A stretch of 64,000 bases of DNA from Varroa destructor (taxonomy: Eukaryota > Arthropoda > Arachnida > Mesostigmata > Varroidae), in assembly GCF_002443255.2 (NCBI RefSeq), contig NW_019211456.1, positions 45,014,791 to 45,078,790 of the forward strand, given 5' to 3'. The position numbers were made by a program, and so were the translations under genes. The notes below the pieces were generated by a model. That model worked only from the letters and a program-made list of their open reading frames with translations. It had not been told where the DNA came from and did not search any database. The first letter of the stretch is position 1, and every line of letters starts with the position of its first letter. Of this stretch, positions 36,342 to 49,000 are shown piece after piece.

Positions 36342-37081
36342 GCAGCGTAGAATATTTGTTCGGAAACTATAAGCATGACATTTCTTATTCGAACTTCAAT
36401 CTTTCTTGAGTTTATTTAAGGTTGTCTAGTTATTTCTTTTGTTACTACATATTGTAAAAAACCGGATTTTTTAAAATTAATAGGTGAATATCGTTACTCG
36501 TAATTGAAAGGACAATGTTGAAAGAGAAAAGAACTGAACTAGCTGCTTACGGAAAGAAATTTAACACAAAAAAAGAGTATCTCTAGTTTTCACCTTATTC
36601 CAGGTAAAGATTTCTTTGTACTAATGGAAATATTTCAATAATGAATATAGATTGCCTCATAGTTTTTATGCGCAAGCAGGTTCTCAAGGCCATAATAAAA
36701 CCTGTAGGCTTCCAAATTTAGGATGAGAGGTCGTTGGACTTCCATTCGTTAATCGAAATGTGTCGTAAATGTTTAAGGCAGGCGTTACGTTGGCATTATA
36801 CATTCGTAATGGAATATTTATGGTTTTCTAAATATCTTACATCTATAAAAAGTCAAAAGTAACTTTACGACAGGTCTTAATTAGAGGGTTTTTATTTCCT
36901 ACTTTAAAAATTTACGATAGGGATGATAGTTTTGTCTATTAAACTATCACGGTACGCAGCAAACTTGTCCAGTCTTGGACAAGTATACTCAGTTGACAAA
37001 ATACTTTTTTCTTTATTTTGGAAAAACCTCTCGGTATATTGGTATTTTCACTTAGCATAACTTGTGAAGTGATAGTGACTC

Positions 37082-37155
37082 GGCCATTGCAGCTAGGAGG
37101 AAGATTTAACTCGCCATTGGCCATTGCAGCTAGGAGGAAGATTTAACTCGCCATT
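37082..37155. repeat. Perfect tandem duplication, 2 x 37 bp
   Basis: The 37-bp unit beginning GGCCATTGCAGCTAGG and ending CTCGCCATT occurs at 37,082-37,118 and 37,119-37,155 with no difference, so it arose recently. Confidence 0.9.
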
Positions 37156-39171
37156 GTTTATGTCGTTTGTATGCTAGAGATGTCGCGTTTCTACAATGCC
37201 CTACCCGGTTGTTCGAATTAAATATCTGTGAAAATGTTTATGAAAGCTGCTAGTTTAGTTGTCTTTTAACTGTGAAGGGCGTCGGAAGCCTCGCTTTTTT
37301 ATATTATGCCATTCGTTGCTTTACTTATGTGTCCGCTAAAAACCATTCGGACCAAAATTGAAACGGTCTCACTCCACACACGCGCCTGTGTTTTAATCAT
37401 TGATTGACACTATCTTTCTAGCCAGAGTTGACATACTCTAGTTACTCTTCGTATGGTTGCGTCGTTCATCGTGCATATGCAGACGGCCAAATGTTAAGTC
37501 TTCATGCCGATATGTTTACGTGTGTTCCGGAACGTGCGCTTTAGCTTCATGTTTCCGCAACATTCCCGGCCTCGGGACAACAACGATGTCGATTTCCAAT
37601 AAAATGCATCTGCCTTCCGCGTTCATACAAGGACCCCGTGCCGTCAGACTCTTTCACGTAATTCTATGTTTTGCTGAGATGCTCAGAGAGAACGCCAGCT
37701 TCGTTCCGAAACGCTAATGAATACAGCGACAAAGAGATGCATTTTGGTTAGGAAAAAAAGGCCTTCTAGTTAACTGATGAGGTCTGAAAAGGATTTAGAT
37801 AGACGGATGGGGGCTAGTTATGACATTGTGCGGAAAAGTTCGGCTGTCATCAGACGTAACAATGCTGCTGTGATCAAGATAATTGCAACTTCCGTGTCAC
37901 ACATCTTGGCGAGCATTGCCAATCTTCTAAACTAACGAGAAGTACTAATCTTAAGCATGGTCGTTACATAATACTATGCTACTGTAACAGCAGCGTCTTT
38001 CTCGTGCTTTTTTTTTTTATTATTTAGTTACTCATTCTTATCTAACCTATAAGCCATTTCTAATTAAATAATGAAAAAGACCCACATTTGACGTAGAGAC
38101 GTGATTGTTAATCGCCGTTTGCCAAACAGTGCAGCAATGCATGCTTACCGCGCTTCTGTAAAGTTACCTGGCAATATGGTGATTGCTTTGAAGACACTGG
38201 GTCATCAGATGCTCGTTTCAAATGCGAATACTGCGAGAGATGCTACGATTGAGCTCGTAACATTCCTGAAGCGACGATGATGCTTATTAAAACAGTCAAT
38301 ATCTACCATTCGTAGAAAGAAACACAGAGAGCGCTGGATTTATACGAAACTGGTATCTACTCTCGACGAAATAATATCGACCCAGAGGCAACAGCTCTGC
38401 GAGACGCCGTCTCTCAAATGAAGAACCGCGCATGGCTGGACGTTTGGTCACTGCCATAAAGCCATCATTGTTGCCCTTAGCAGCCCAAATCTGGTCTTGT
38501 TTTTTCGGGCACGCAAGTGTTTCGCTAACTACAGCCTCGCTCCTGAACACAACGGTGACGCTGAATGCGCTGTACAAATAAAAATTTGTTCTCTTTGATG
38601 TCGTCCTACAGTCTATGGCGGTTAAATATTCAACAAATTTGATTTGACTGTTATTTAAGTATATAGATCCAAAAACCAGACAGATAACACTCGACAGTTC
38701 ATTATCGCTCCTGTGTCTTGTTTAGGGCTGGTATATCTTATGTTTTTCTAAGGCACGTATTCGCGATCACGATAGGGGTTCAGTGTGCCATTCACGCCGA
38801 TGCCGACACCTGATGCGAACAAATCAACGGGTTAGGAATAACTAAAGAGGGGCTCGCAGCTAGTTTCCAGCACTTGTACAAGCGTGTTCTGTCTAATGTC
38901 TAATTTAACTCTGCCTGTCGAGAGACAGAGCTCGTCGGTTGTGAGGGTGGCATTTGTTTAGAATAGTAGTCTGCGTCATGCGTGATTTTTGTCGACGATG
39001 CATCTTTTTCGCAAACGCCGAGATAATACACTTTCAGAAAGTTCGCACGTTGCCTCAACGTTCTCTGGTTGGACCTTTTCAAAGGCCCCACATTTCGCTG
39101 GGTCATAGTTCATAATGGACTCTTGGAGTTACGAATATCGTCAGAGAATGTATCCTTCAGTACTCGATTTC

Positions 39172-39393
39172 TTAACAAGCAGGATCACGAGATCGGCTGG
39201 GGTCCGCGGAAGGATCAACTTCGAAACATGCTGAACTTCTCATATAAAAGGTGATCTGAAGTAGCTCCAGAATGCTATTGAAATTCACGTATTCCGCTCG
39301 TGGTCTGAAAGGTTTCGTCTCTTGAACAACGCACTTATACTGTTCGCAGAGCTGGCAATGATACGTTTCGCACTTGAACGTCGCCTTGATCAA
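39172..39393 (-). mobile_element. Possible Ty3/Gypsy integrase zinc-finger fragment
   Basis: The minus frame includes CETYHCQLCEQYK followed by RPRAEYVNF. This resembles the C..C half of the retroelement integrase HHCC finger (VxxCxxCQxxK) and the basic/proline-rich linker after it. Downstream frames break. On its own it is weak. The RNase H-like patch 1.6 kb upstream on the same strand, in the correct order, raises the likelihood. Confidence 0.3.
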
Positions 39394-41025
39394 TCAGCCG
39401 TCTCTCCCAAGTTTTGTTCTTTTCAACGAAAAATTGGTGAGGTTCTTCGTGCTAGCTTTACAATCTTTATCCCGCACTGTATTGCAATCGGCTTGCACCA
39501 TGATTCTCACCATTCCGCACCATGATTGGCACGATTCAGGCCTGAGCCAAGCTGCCGATTCACGCGTTTGGATATTTATCGTTTTAATCCCACACGAAAG
39601 TAAGTTCTCGCTATCCGTATCACTAGCGTTCGTTGTGAACTCTTGATTGATATACGAGCTGCATCATCATTGCTTTCTGTTAGCAGTGGTAGATGCCCTT
39701 GACCTTAAACACACTCTGCCTCCAGCCGGTTACACTAAATTGCTTTGTATCACAACTAAAAGCAAACGGTTCTATGGTAAAATTTCGGAGGACTACTTTA
39801 CTGAACAAATAGTTACGTGTTATTTTCTGGTCGTACACACAAACAATGTCTAACAACTGCGAAGAAACAGCGCAGAAAATGATTGGTTTCTAGCGTATTG
39901 ACTTCGTTGGATGCATTACAAACTGCAAGCTACATACCGTATTGTACAGTTCCAGTGTATTCGAAACAAATCCGAGATCTTTCCATTATAAACTTAACGC
40001 TTTATCGTGATCTGTATCCTATAGACGATTCGTCTGCTCAGTAGTAGTTCTGAGTGAAACACTCGCATCTTGTGGGTACACACGAAGGCCAGTTACGTCG
40101 ACAGGCTTGAATAATTATGACTTTATAGATAATACAGTAGATTTAATACGTCATATACAGATGGAGTTAATTTATTTTTATGTTCAATTCCGCTTTTGTT
40201 TAGGACGTTCTCAAAGCGCTATTCGGTGTATCATAGAGGAATATGTTCGGTGCAGATTATACCTGCTACTATTAACTCTTGGTAAAGGTCATTTTGACTG
40301 TTTTGCTGCTTTGTGATAGGATCTATGTATATTCTCTAAGCTGTTTTGAGGTGTGTTAGGCAGGGTCGTGTGTCCTGCTGGTCAATCTGAAGTGTCTCTA
40401 ATTGATAGATCGGCCAATGACATTGAGATATAGTAGTTAAGAATATATAAGAGTACCTATTTTTTCATACTGAACAAGAGGCCAAGAGCTCTTCACATTT
40501 CGTATTCATACATACGACGATATAGTCTTGTGGCTGTGCAGTGCGATGATATTAAAACTCGAAGGAATAGAATTCATTAAGATATCTAAAAGAATTGTGA
40601 TTAAGTTAGGTATGAAATAGATAACAGAAACATAGCTTATCAATATAAACATCTATATTAGGAGAAATGTGCCGCTCAAGATAGTGTGTATCATCTGTAT
40701 ATAATTCACTCGAGAGCCTCAATTAAGTGCGATACAACTCCTTTTGAACAGCTTGCTTGTTGAGCATATAGTGACATAAAACTATATTGACATAGGTAGT
40801 CTTTTCTAGTACGGTTTCTAAGCTAACCTAGATGCTTCAGGTTACGCCTGATTTGCACAATAGTGCTTTACAATCACTGTCTCATTTTTAGTTCACTAGA
40901 GTTAAACACTTGCAGGTTATCGCCCTACGATTGTGACTGTCGATCATTAGAACCCTAAAAAAAATTCCGGATACTATCTCGTCGTAAAGTGAAGGACGCA
41001 AAATGGCAAATGGCCTTGCACTTTT

Positions 41026-41265
41026 TTAGGACCCTGTGAATAGTTGATATTTTCGTCGAACGTTTATGTCTGTTGTAGGACCGTAAATGCCAAAAATGAA
41101 AATCGATTTTGAAGGGCTATAGAGTTCATCCCTTGAAGCGGGTCTCTTTGAAGCATCGTACTGAGTTGAATCAGTGGATGGTATGAAGATATTGATCTCG
41201 GCAAAAAAAGAGACCAATCTAGATGAAGCAGAAACACGGCATCTCGCGACGTACCGTATGGGCAT
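41026..41265 (-). mobile_element. Possible Ty3/Gypsy RNase H fragment
   Basis: The minus frame reads STDSTQYDASK...ASRDELYSPSKSIFIFGIYG...RRKYQLFTG. It follows the spacing of the Gypsy RNase H pattern ASRxLxxxExxYSxxEKExLAIVYAxxxFRxYLxG, with many key residues lost. The interval between this and the integrase-like patch at 39.2-39.4 kb contains no other clear domain. Confidence 0.3.
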
Positions 41266-41289
41266 TGAGTCATCAATCTCAGGATGTTC

Positions 41290-42760
41290 ATTTTTTACTA
41301 TCTGAGAGGAGCCCCATCTAAACGTATAAAATTAAACCGTTTGTTTCCTGTAGCGATGCCTAGTCTCCTGTAAGCAACGTCCAAGCTCTTTTCACTTAAG
41401 TACGCACGTCGCTTCATATAAACGCCATACCAAGAGTAGAATCGATGACTATGACGGGCTACCGAAAGACCAGTGATTCAAGCAGTAAACAATTGAATTT
41501 GGTGACTCACGTTTCAAATCTATAGCTTTCAGGCAACTGAATTAAACTCTCCGATGTTTTAGGCGCGTATTGTCTTACTGGCGATTTCACTAGCTAGATT
41601 TAAACTAATCTATATTACTTTTTTGTAAGTACTTATAGATTGGACATCAGAAAAGCGCTCGAAATAGATCAATGCTACGACCTACTTGATTGGATACGCC
41701 AAGCGGCACCCACCTAAATGACACATAACCGTACGCGCTTAGATGAATAGAAACAGAGTAATCTAGTTAAGACACGACATTTTTGAATCTATAATATCAT
41801 ACAGACAAGTGACAATAAGATTTGGGTCCCACTGCGCTTTATTTATTCTATAGAGTGGATCCTATTTTTTTAGGCGATTGTTGACGCACCCTCTCCACAC
41901 GTGCAACGTGACCTACGACGCATTATAGATCCCCTGGTTTACTCTAGTTAATTTTAAAAAAATCAATTGATTTGTCCGGGTATTTGTAGGCCCCATTAAT
42001 AATTTATTGGTAAATTATAGAAATCTCAAAAATCAAATTCCAACTGCTTTTTTTGCTTACCAGCCTTAATCACGATCTGTTTCAATGGATAAGTTGTTCA
42101 CATCTCAATCCGGGTCAAGCTGAATCTTGTTACAACGAAAAGCGTGTAATTAAATATGTCAAGCTGCACGTATCTGAGCGTAAATTCCGCCCTGAACGAT
42201 CGTACTATAAGATAGTTTATGTTTAGGACTGTAATTTGTGTCAGGTAAAAGTAACCCTGCCACTGATATTAGTACATGTGTGTCATAACATGCAATTATT
42301 TAAAGTCATCGTCCATAGCTCTATAGAAAGACCTCTTCTTTACGTTTTACTGAATTTCATAATAAGCGGTCAGTATGTGGATACGTACTCGACTTTCCAT
42401 TTATCGTTGGGGTAAACCGGTATCGAGTTCGTGTTTAGAATGGAGGCTGCAATCAGGCAATAGCTTACACAAAATTAAATAAAAAAAGCCGCCAAATGCG
42501 CTGAACTTTCCTATAATGTCGTGCTCTAATGGCGATTCGGCCCAATATAGGGTTAGGGGGGTCGATTTGAATTCCGCCATACAGAATATGTCTTACAGCA
42601 TTGTAGAATAGTGTAAATGTTACATTAGGCACACACTTTGCGTACGTGTTTATGTTATTACTTTTATCAGTGCCGTAGTTACAACTCTACGAAGATCCCT
42701 TGTCGTTTCTGCCCTCGTTTAATATCATCATACATATTACTGAAATAGCACAATCGTTAT
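41290..42760. other. Non-coding stretch; nothing recognised
   Basis: Stops in all frames. A reverse transcriptase would be expected here if the Gypsy relic to the left were complete, but none is visible. Confidence 0.45.
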
Positions 42761-42771
42761 CTCCATAATTA

Positions 42772-42777
42772 TTTATT
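42772..42777 (-). terminator. AATAAA polyadenylation signal for the repeat-protein gene
   Basis: AATAAA on the minus strand about 75 bp after the stop codon at 42,851-42,853. Confidence 0.5.
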
Positions 42778-42850
42778 CTGCACTATATTGAAACGTCACC
42801 GATAGAATGTTAAACTAGCATGTACTGATAGCTCAATATGCCTCTACAGG

Positions 42851-43095
42851 TTAGTCTAGTGATGATGGTAATACGTTGAGTTTCTGTCCAGCTACTTCGA
42901 TGACATGTACCATCCTCGCTTTATCAAACTGGTACGGTACCAAAGTGTTTTGAACTGAAATAGCAGAACAGGAAAGCTTACCAACATGAATTTCTAATAT
43001 TTCTAACCCTGGTCGTTTGCAAATTTTTCTTTTAAAGTTTACATATTTGAACGCCATAAAATCACCCTCAGATATCACGCCATCGAAAATCTTCA
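42851..43095 (-). CDS. Repeat-protein gene, exon 11 (terminal)
   Basis: The acceptor is ATAATTGAG, phase 1 in. It encodes residues 603-683: the second half of module 7 (KIFDGVISEGDFMAFKYV), a basic stretch and the truncated module 8 (VAGQKLNVLPSSLD), then TAA. It contains a 27-bp in-frame segment (42,955-42,981) with intron-like ends. Confidence 0.75.
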
Positions 43096-46000
43096 CTCAA
43101 TTATAAAAAACCATTACTTTTCTAACGATCGATTCCGTTGGGCGGGCACTGTAGCAATAGGGATGTAAAAAGTGACAGCGGACGGTCTAGTGTTAAGGCA
43201 GCCTTAATAGCCTCATTAAAACAGACCCTCGTCTTGCTTAACCTGGTTAATGGAATAACTGTCTGGGGATTATCAGAGACTATTTTTGCATATATTATAG
43301 CTTCGTTGTAATATATAGGTTATATCTTTCTCTCTGTCCGTCGTATACAACACACATCTAAACCGTAGGGATAAAAATGGCTGGTCACGCTACTTACGAA
43401 ACAAATGCAGAACATCGTACGAATTGATTGTTCCTTGTGCGATTAGCTGGTTCAACTTGTCTATCTGTGAGGGTAGGTGAAGTCTACCTCCGTCGTACTC
43501 TAGCATGTAACTAGTACCTAAGGGACCTTCTAGAGGATGCAGTTTGAGGCTCATCTTCCCAGTCATCGGGAGGGGCAATCTGCAGCAACAAAATATACGC
43601 AATTATCAGAACAAAAGAAAATGAAATATTCAGTCAACGGCAATTGCTTGCCTATAATTGATGACGTCCAAATGTTCCAATGGTCAAAGTAAACTAGTCT
43701 TGACTTTATAGTAAATACTAGTAGCTACGTGGTATATGAGTAACTTATATACTTGAATCGTAAATCAATTTGTATTACTGGGCTTCACAAATACAAAAAA
43801 AAAAGTCTAAAAATCTCTCCTAGAGGAGTTGATTCACGCACGCACGCACGCACTTTTTATACCTAAAAAACCTTTCCCAATATTACAGCATAAAATGTGC
43901 CTCTGTATAGCAAGTTATAAAATGTATACTTTTTTTCATTTTTTTAATTGTTTTTAAAGTTCAGTAAGTTTAGCCCTTTTCACAAGTTCCATACAAAGTA
44001 AAAGTAAACAATTTTAAATCTTTAGATAGGCTAACTTACGAAAGACCTTGCCCAGGCAAGGACATGGTTATGATGCCAGAAGCCATGTTAACATTGCATG
44101 AAATGCCATTTCGATTCAGTGAGTCCATTAGTTCCAATGGGAGGACTTTTCCGGAGTCCATGGCCCTCTTCAGCTCGTGCGCATCTTCAGGCAGCCGATA
44201 CGACTTAGGTCCTGCCATTACTTGAAATAACGTTTGAACACATCGGTGAACTATTTTGTAATAATAATGTAACAATTGAAATCCAATGCATCAAGGACAA
44301 CAAAGCTCGTCAATACTTTTCTTCGTATGTCATTATAGTAATTATGTGCATATATAGAGTTTTAAAAAATATATTTACTTACTCGTCACTGAGTCACGCT
44401 CTCTCATTATTTTATACTCAAAAATTTTGTAATTTGCCATATTATCGAGAAGGCACGTTTGTTGTGAAGGCAACGTAATCTGGAGCCCATTTTGAGTGTT
44501 CTTAGCAGGCAAACCAACCCGCATCATAGCATCTCGCACCAACTCTCGGGGTACATCAGCATCGCGAAGAGCATTGGAAAGCTTTTCAGGTTGAGTCAGC
44601 ATGGAGAACGGATTTCCATTCATTACGAAGATACAATCGCCTCCACGAATTACCGGCATTAGCTTAACGTAGCGAAGGGCAAAGAAAAATGTTTCTATTT
44701 TACAAAAAAAAAAAAGTCTTCACATAGTTTTTCTCATGCACACAAGATCGACACAAGCGAGGTTGTACAAAGCTGGCCGGACTAATCCAGGACAGACATG
44801 ACGCTTTTAAATGTTGTTTTTGCAAGGGAGCCCTAACAGGAGCGCTTTGCATTCGACTTTGCTGGCCTACAAAATGGCTAGCGGCTATATCAATAGGCAT
44901 TTGTTTGCACCGAGACCACACTGTGGCAAAGGGTGGCAAGGGCGCGGTGAATCATCGAAGCAACAATACGATATGGACAAACGGTCATTTCATCACACTC
45001 ATTTAATTCAAGATTACACGTTTTACCGACCTGCATTGAATCGTCAGGACTTTTGATCACGGGTTTAGGACAAAAGCTCTTTCAATTTGCATCCGAGTCA
45101 AATCAATTTCTTACCTAAAATAACGTATAGCCTCTAAATTACATAGCGAAGACGTAAAAATTATACCAGGTGGACAGTGTGCAGCAGAACCTTACCTTTC
45201 TTTGACACAGCTTTACCTAATACGATGAATGTATGAAATTGACCCACTTGGATGCTAGGGTGTGTTGCATCACAATGCTGAGTACGCGATAGACAATCTT
45301 TAAGCGAGCGTTTGCAAGCGGTCTTTAGATTTATAGACTTTATGTCTAGTTGCGGATTGCATACTAACCTGATTTCGCATCTGCATGATTTTTGTGAAAA
45401 TAATGTTCTGTATTTTATCCGGCATGGCCAGTCCGCGTTCTTCTGAAACCTTCTGTACTTTAGCAGCGACAATTTGGTTTGATTGGACGGCCTCCAAAAT
45501 CGAAGGCCATTGCATAGGCAGATCAAAAGTTGATTTTCCAATTTTAACCCGCTCTGGTTTATTTGGTGAAGGCTGAACCTGGGGTGAGGTTGTCACATGT
45601 CTCAAAGGCAGGGTCAAGGAGGGCGTAATTGGTGTAGCTGAAAGCGCCCGACAACGAAGCAAATGCGTGCTGATTAGCTAACGTATTTGTGACCCAGAAA
45701 ACAATTTAATATAGATGTAATTTTTTCTTCATATCGATGAGTTCATCCATAAATAAATCGCATAGTCATCGTGCAATTTATACACGCGTTAAAAACGGAA
45801 TCTTTAAAAGCACTTCTATTTTAAGGTAACCTCATTAAAGTTGCAAAGCGAACATTAATCACTGACACACGCAAAAATAAGCTAAGTAATTCCTAATACA
45901 GCAGCTCCCGTTGCACCCTTTATTGATGTTACACTAATCTTTCCATAAGTGACTATTGCGCTACTACAAAAATATATTTTGAACAAATCACTGGGTTCTA

Positions 46001-49000
46001 TGTGGATATCCTACTTCGGACTTACTTACTGTCCCATACTTTGTGTATCTGAAAGCTACGAAATGGGTAAATAGACAATCGACTCCGATTTTCAGTAGTC
46101 TCTCAGCTGACAGAACATCGGCGAACTTTGGCAGAAGTCCTTATGTATATAGAATAGTGTAAGACAGCTGCTAGACTGTGTGACCGATACTTAATACCCA
46201 TCGCAGAAGTCTTCGGCCAGAATTTATACAAGAAGGCCCGTTTCTGTAATTTACTGTAGGACCATTGGCCTATAGAGAAACCAGACCAAAGATGTGATTC
46301 ACTTGCGGTGTGACGTGTCAACCATAACGGAAACATGGCCCTAAGCTCCTTATGGAAATAGACATCGAGATAGTCGCTGCCGTTATTACTACTTCCACTA
46401 GTACAAGCTAATCTAGCAGCCATCAAAGGCGGGACGAAGACCACCGTTGCGAGTTCACCATTCTAACCTGCCACAATCCTTCCACTGCTTAGAAGCAGAA
46501 TTGGTTTCACGCGTCAATAAGCCATACGACTCTACCTGCTTTCTACCAAGGATTGAAAAAAATAACTTAGCAAGTCTAAGAGTAAATTATTTGCATGCAA
46601 GTCGAATACGTATTCTATGAAGTAGGACGTTGCAAGCTGCTAAGTTTCTACTGAATGTCAATGTCTATCTCGTTATAAAGTTAGGGTGAACTCGTCCGTT
46701 TCGTCAGGACTACCTTCAACCGTTCACGACTCCCCGTAGAAAAAGACTACGACGAAACCGATTCTAACAATATAAATGCCCTTCACCGGAGCTTTGCTGA
46801 GATCGTGTACCACATTTGTGTAGATTAGTATTGTTGCACTGGGTATATGCGACATCTCTGATTTAACCGAAAGACATGTTGCGTTGCCCAAGATACTTTT
46901 CAACATACACAAAAATGCTATTGTTCTCTTACAATATATTGCGAGTAGATGAAGTTCTTCACAGTGAAACCTACTAGAATAGAAATTAACAGTGAACTCT
47001 CTGAAGTGCAAATGTGGGGCTTTTCGATAGATTTAGAACAAAACAGTAACGCTGTCTACAGTTTCGGCTACGTCGCAGATGGCGACATAGCCGAGATCGT
47101 AATACGACGTATCGACGCTGCTGAAGTGCTAAAGAACGCTATTCAACAATTGTTACTGCATTGACGGATACATTTCTGATCTTAACACTGATAGAATAGT
47201 TTAACGTTCGTGATAATATGCCCAAACAAATGGTAGCGTATATGGCATTTTTTCATTTATTCATTTTACTTCGGTGATGAAAAAAGTTAAAGCTTCATAT
47301 TTGTCATCGCACTTCATTTTGATCTGAAGCGTTACCTTTCAGTGTCATGGGTCGAGACTTTGACGACAAGGCGGTCGTGAGGGTCCTTCGATTGCAGTCG
47401 AATTCAGCGGGAATACCATGACGCGCAAGTAGCTTCATGATTGGAAATGCCATGTCTGCATTAACAAAACTACTGATGAGTACTTTGGCCTTTCGTAAAA
47501 TTTAACAATTTATATGAACATAGAGAAAGTATAAATCATGTTGTATGTATGATTGCCACATTTCGAGTGATATATCTGTTATTCTAGGTTATTGAAGACC
47601 CCTGGATTTCACATATGCATAGAGACAATTCTGGCTTGGGTTGAAGTATGGGTGAAATAAATTTATCTACCTTGTTACTATTCAGTGCGAAATACCTTAT
47701 GAGAAAGACCACATGCCTCAAAAGGGAAATTTTCTACCTGAACTTGAGTCGAGCAGTCTGTTGAGACTTTCTTCCTGCCCAGGAAGGCAAAATGATTTGC
47801 CACCCGCACTGAGTTCCACTTGAACTGGCTCTCCGTTTAAAGCGTGAATTCTCATCACTATATCATTTTCAGGACTGCAAAGATCACGAGAATATATGCA
47901 CTAACTTACAAACTTATAAATGTTTGACATTTTTACGCTCGGTGCTACCGGTAAACACTGTTTTAGAAACTCATTTGCTAATTGTGCAAGTTCAACTGTA
48001 TTTCAATGAAAACTTCAGGCGACACTTCTAAGAGTTAATTCTTGATCACCTCTTTAGGTCTAACAATGCCATGAAGCTTTCTCAGGAATAGTGACTGATA
48101 CGGTTTTAAAGATACAGCACCATAATTTTATTAGATCATCAGAAGACCGAATGAGTAGCGTTTTGTATTTATTTAAATACCAAGATTGTACTTGTATTAG
48201 AAAATTGCAGAACGTATAGATAATTTGTGAAAAGATAGGCCATTTTACAGTACCCACCTCGGAACAAATGAGGGAACCATCGTCATATGGTTTCCGTAAT
48301 GGACAACTGGAACTCCCGCAGATCGAAGCGCGGATGCCATTTGCTAAAAAAAGACCGACATAAAAAAAGAACGCTTTGAAATGCGCCACTCCATAATGTA
48401 CATGATGGCGAGTTATCAGCAGTTAATTTGGTGCAAAACAATCCTAGCTTAAATAAAGCTGATATCGCTGCAGTTACTGAACGTGTCTTATAAACGCTGT
48501 CATTGTTCTATTTACTTTGTCGAAGTTACTCAGAGGTCTTTTGCGCATCTCTATGACCCAACAACTTGACTGTACTATTCGAGACATGAAGACAATGATT
48601 TCTACTACTATTTTTTTCTACCGGTTTTTACAACCATTTCTACCTACTAATTCCAGGAAAATGTTTATTATACAAAAACTTGTAGTAATAATAATAAAAA
48701 ATATAATACAAAAACCGGTAAGCAATTACTAACACTCAAAGCGCTGATGTCCACAAAATTAGCCAGCTCGCTCATCTGCTCCATGGGAACTTGCAAGTGT
48801 CCTATGCGAAGACTCATGTCGCCATTGTGATCACACACTATTGAACAAGGAACCGGTTGATTTGCAGGAAGAATTGGCGTAAGAAAAGCTTCTTTCTGAG
48901 AGACAACCCTGCGGTATATTACAAAGATGTCAACAATAAGTGATTACGTGAAGAGCAGCACCTAAATTACTTCTAAAAAGTAGTGTTAATGATTGACTAT

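Larger units (their letters stand above)
35820..39090. other. Non-coding stretch; hairpin and tandem duplication
   Basis: No recognised gene. It contains a 42-bp palindrome (36,300-36,341) and a perfect two-copy 37-bp tandem repeat (37,082-37,155). A 93-codon minus frame at 38,296-38,577 (YSAFSVTVVFRSEAVV...) has no identifiable domain. It could belong to the retroelement debris to its right. Confidence 0.4.

Noticed and set aside
46949..47164. 71-codon plus frame in intron 6
   Set aside because: Its most regular part is the GC-rich hairpin; no motif and no splice context.
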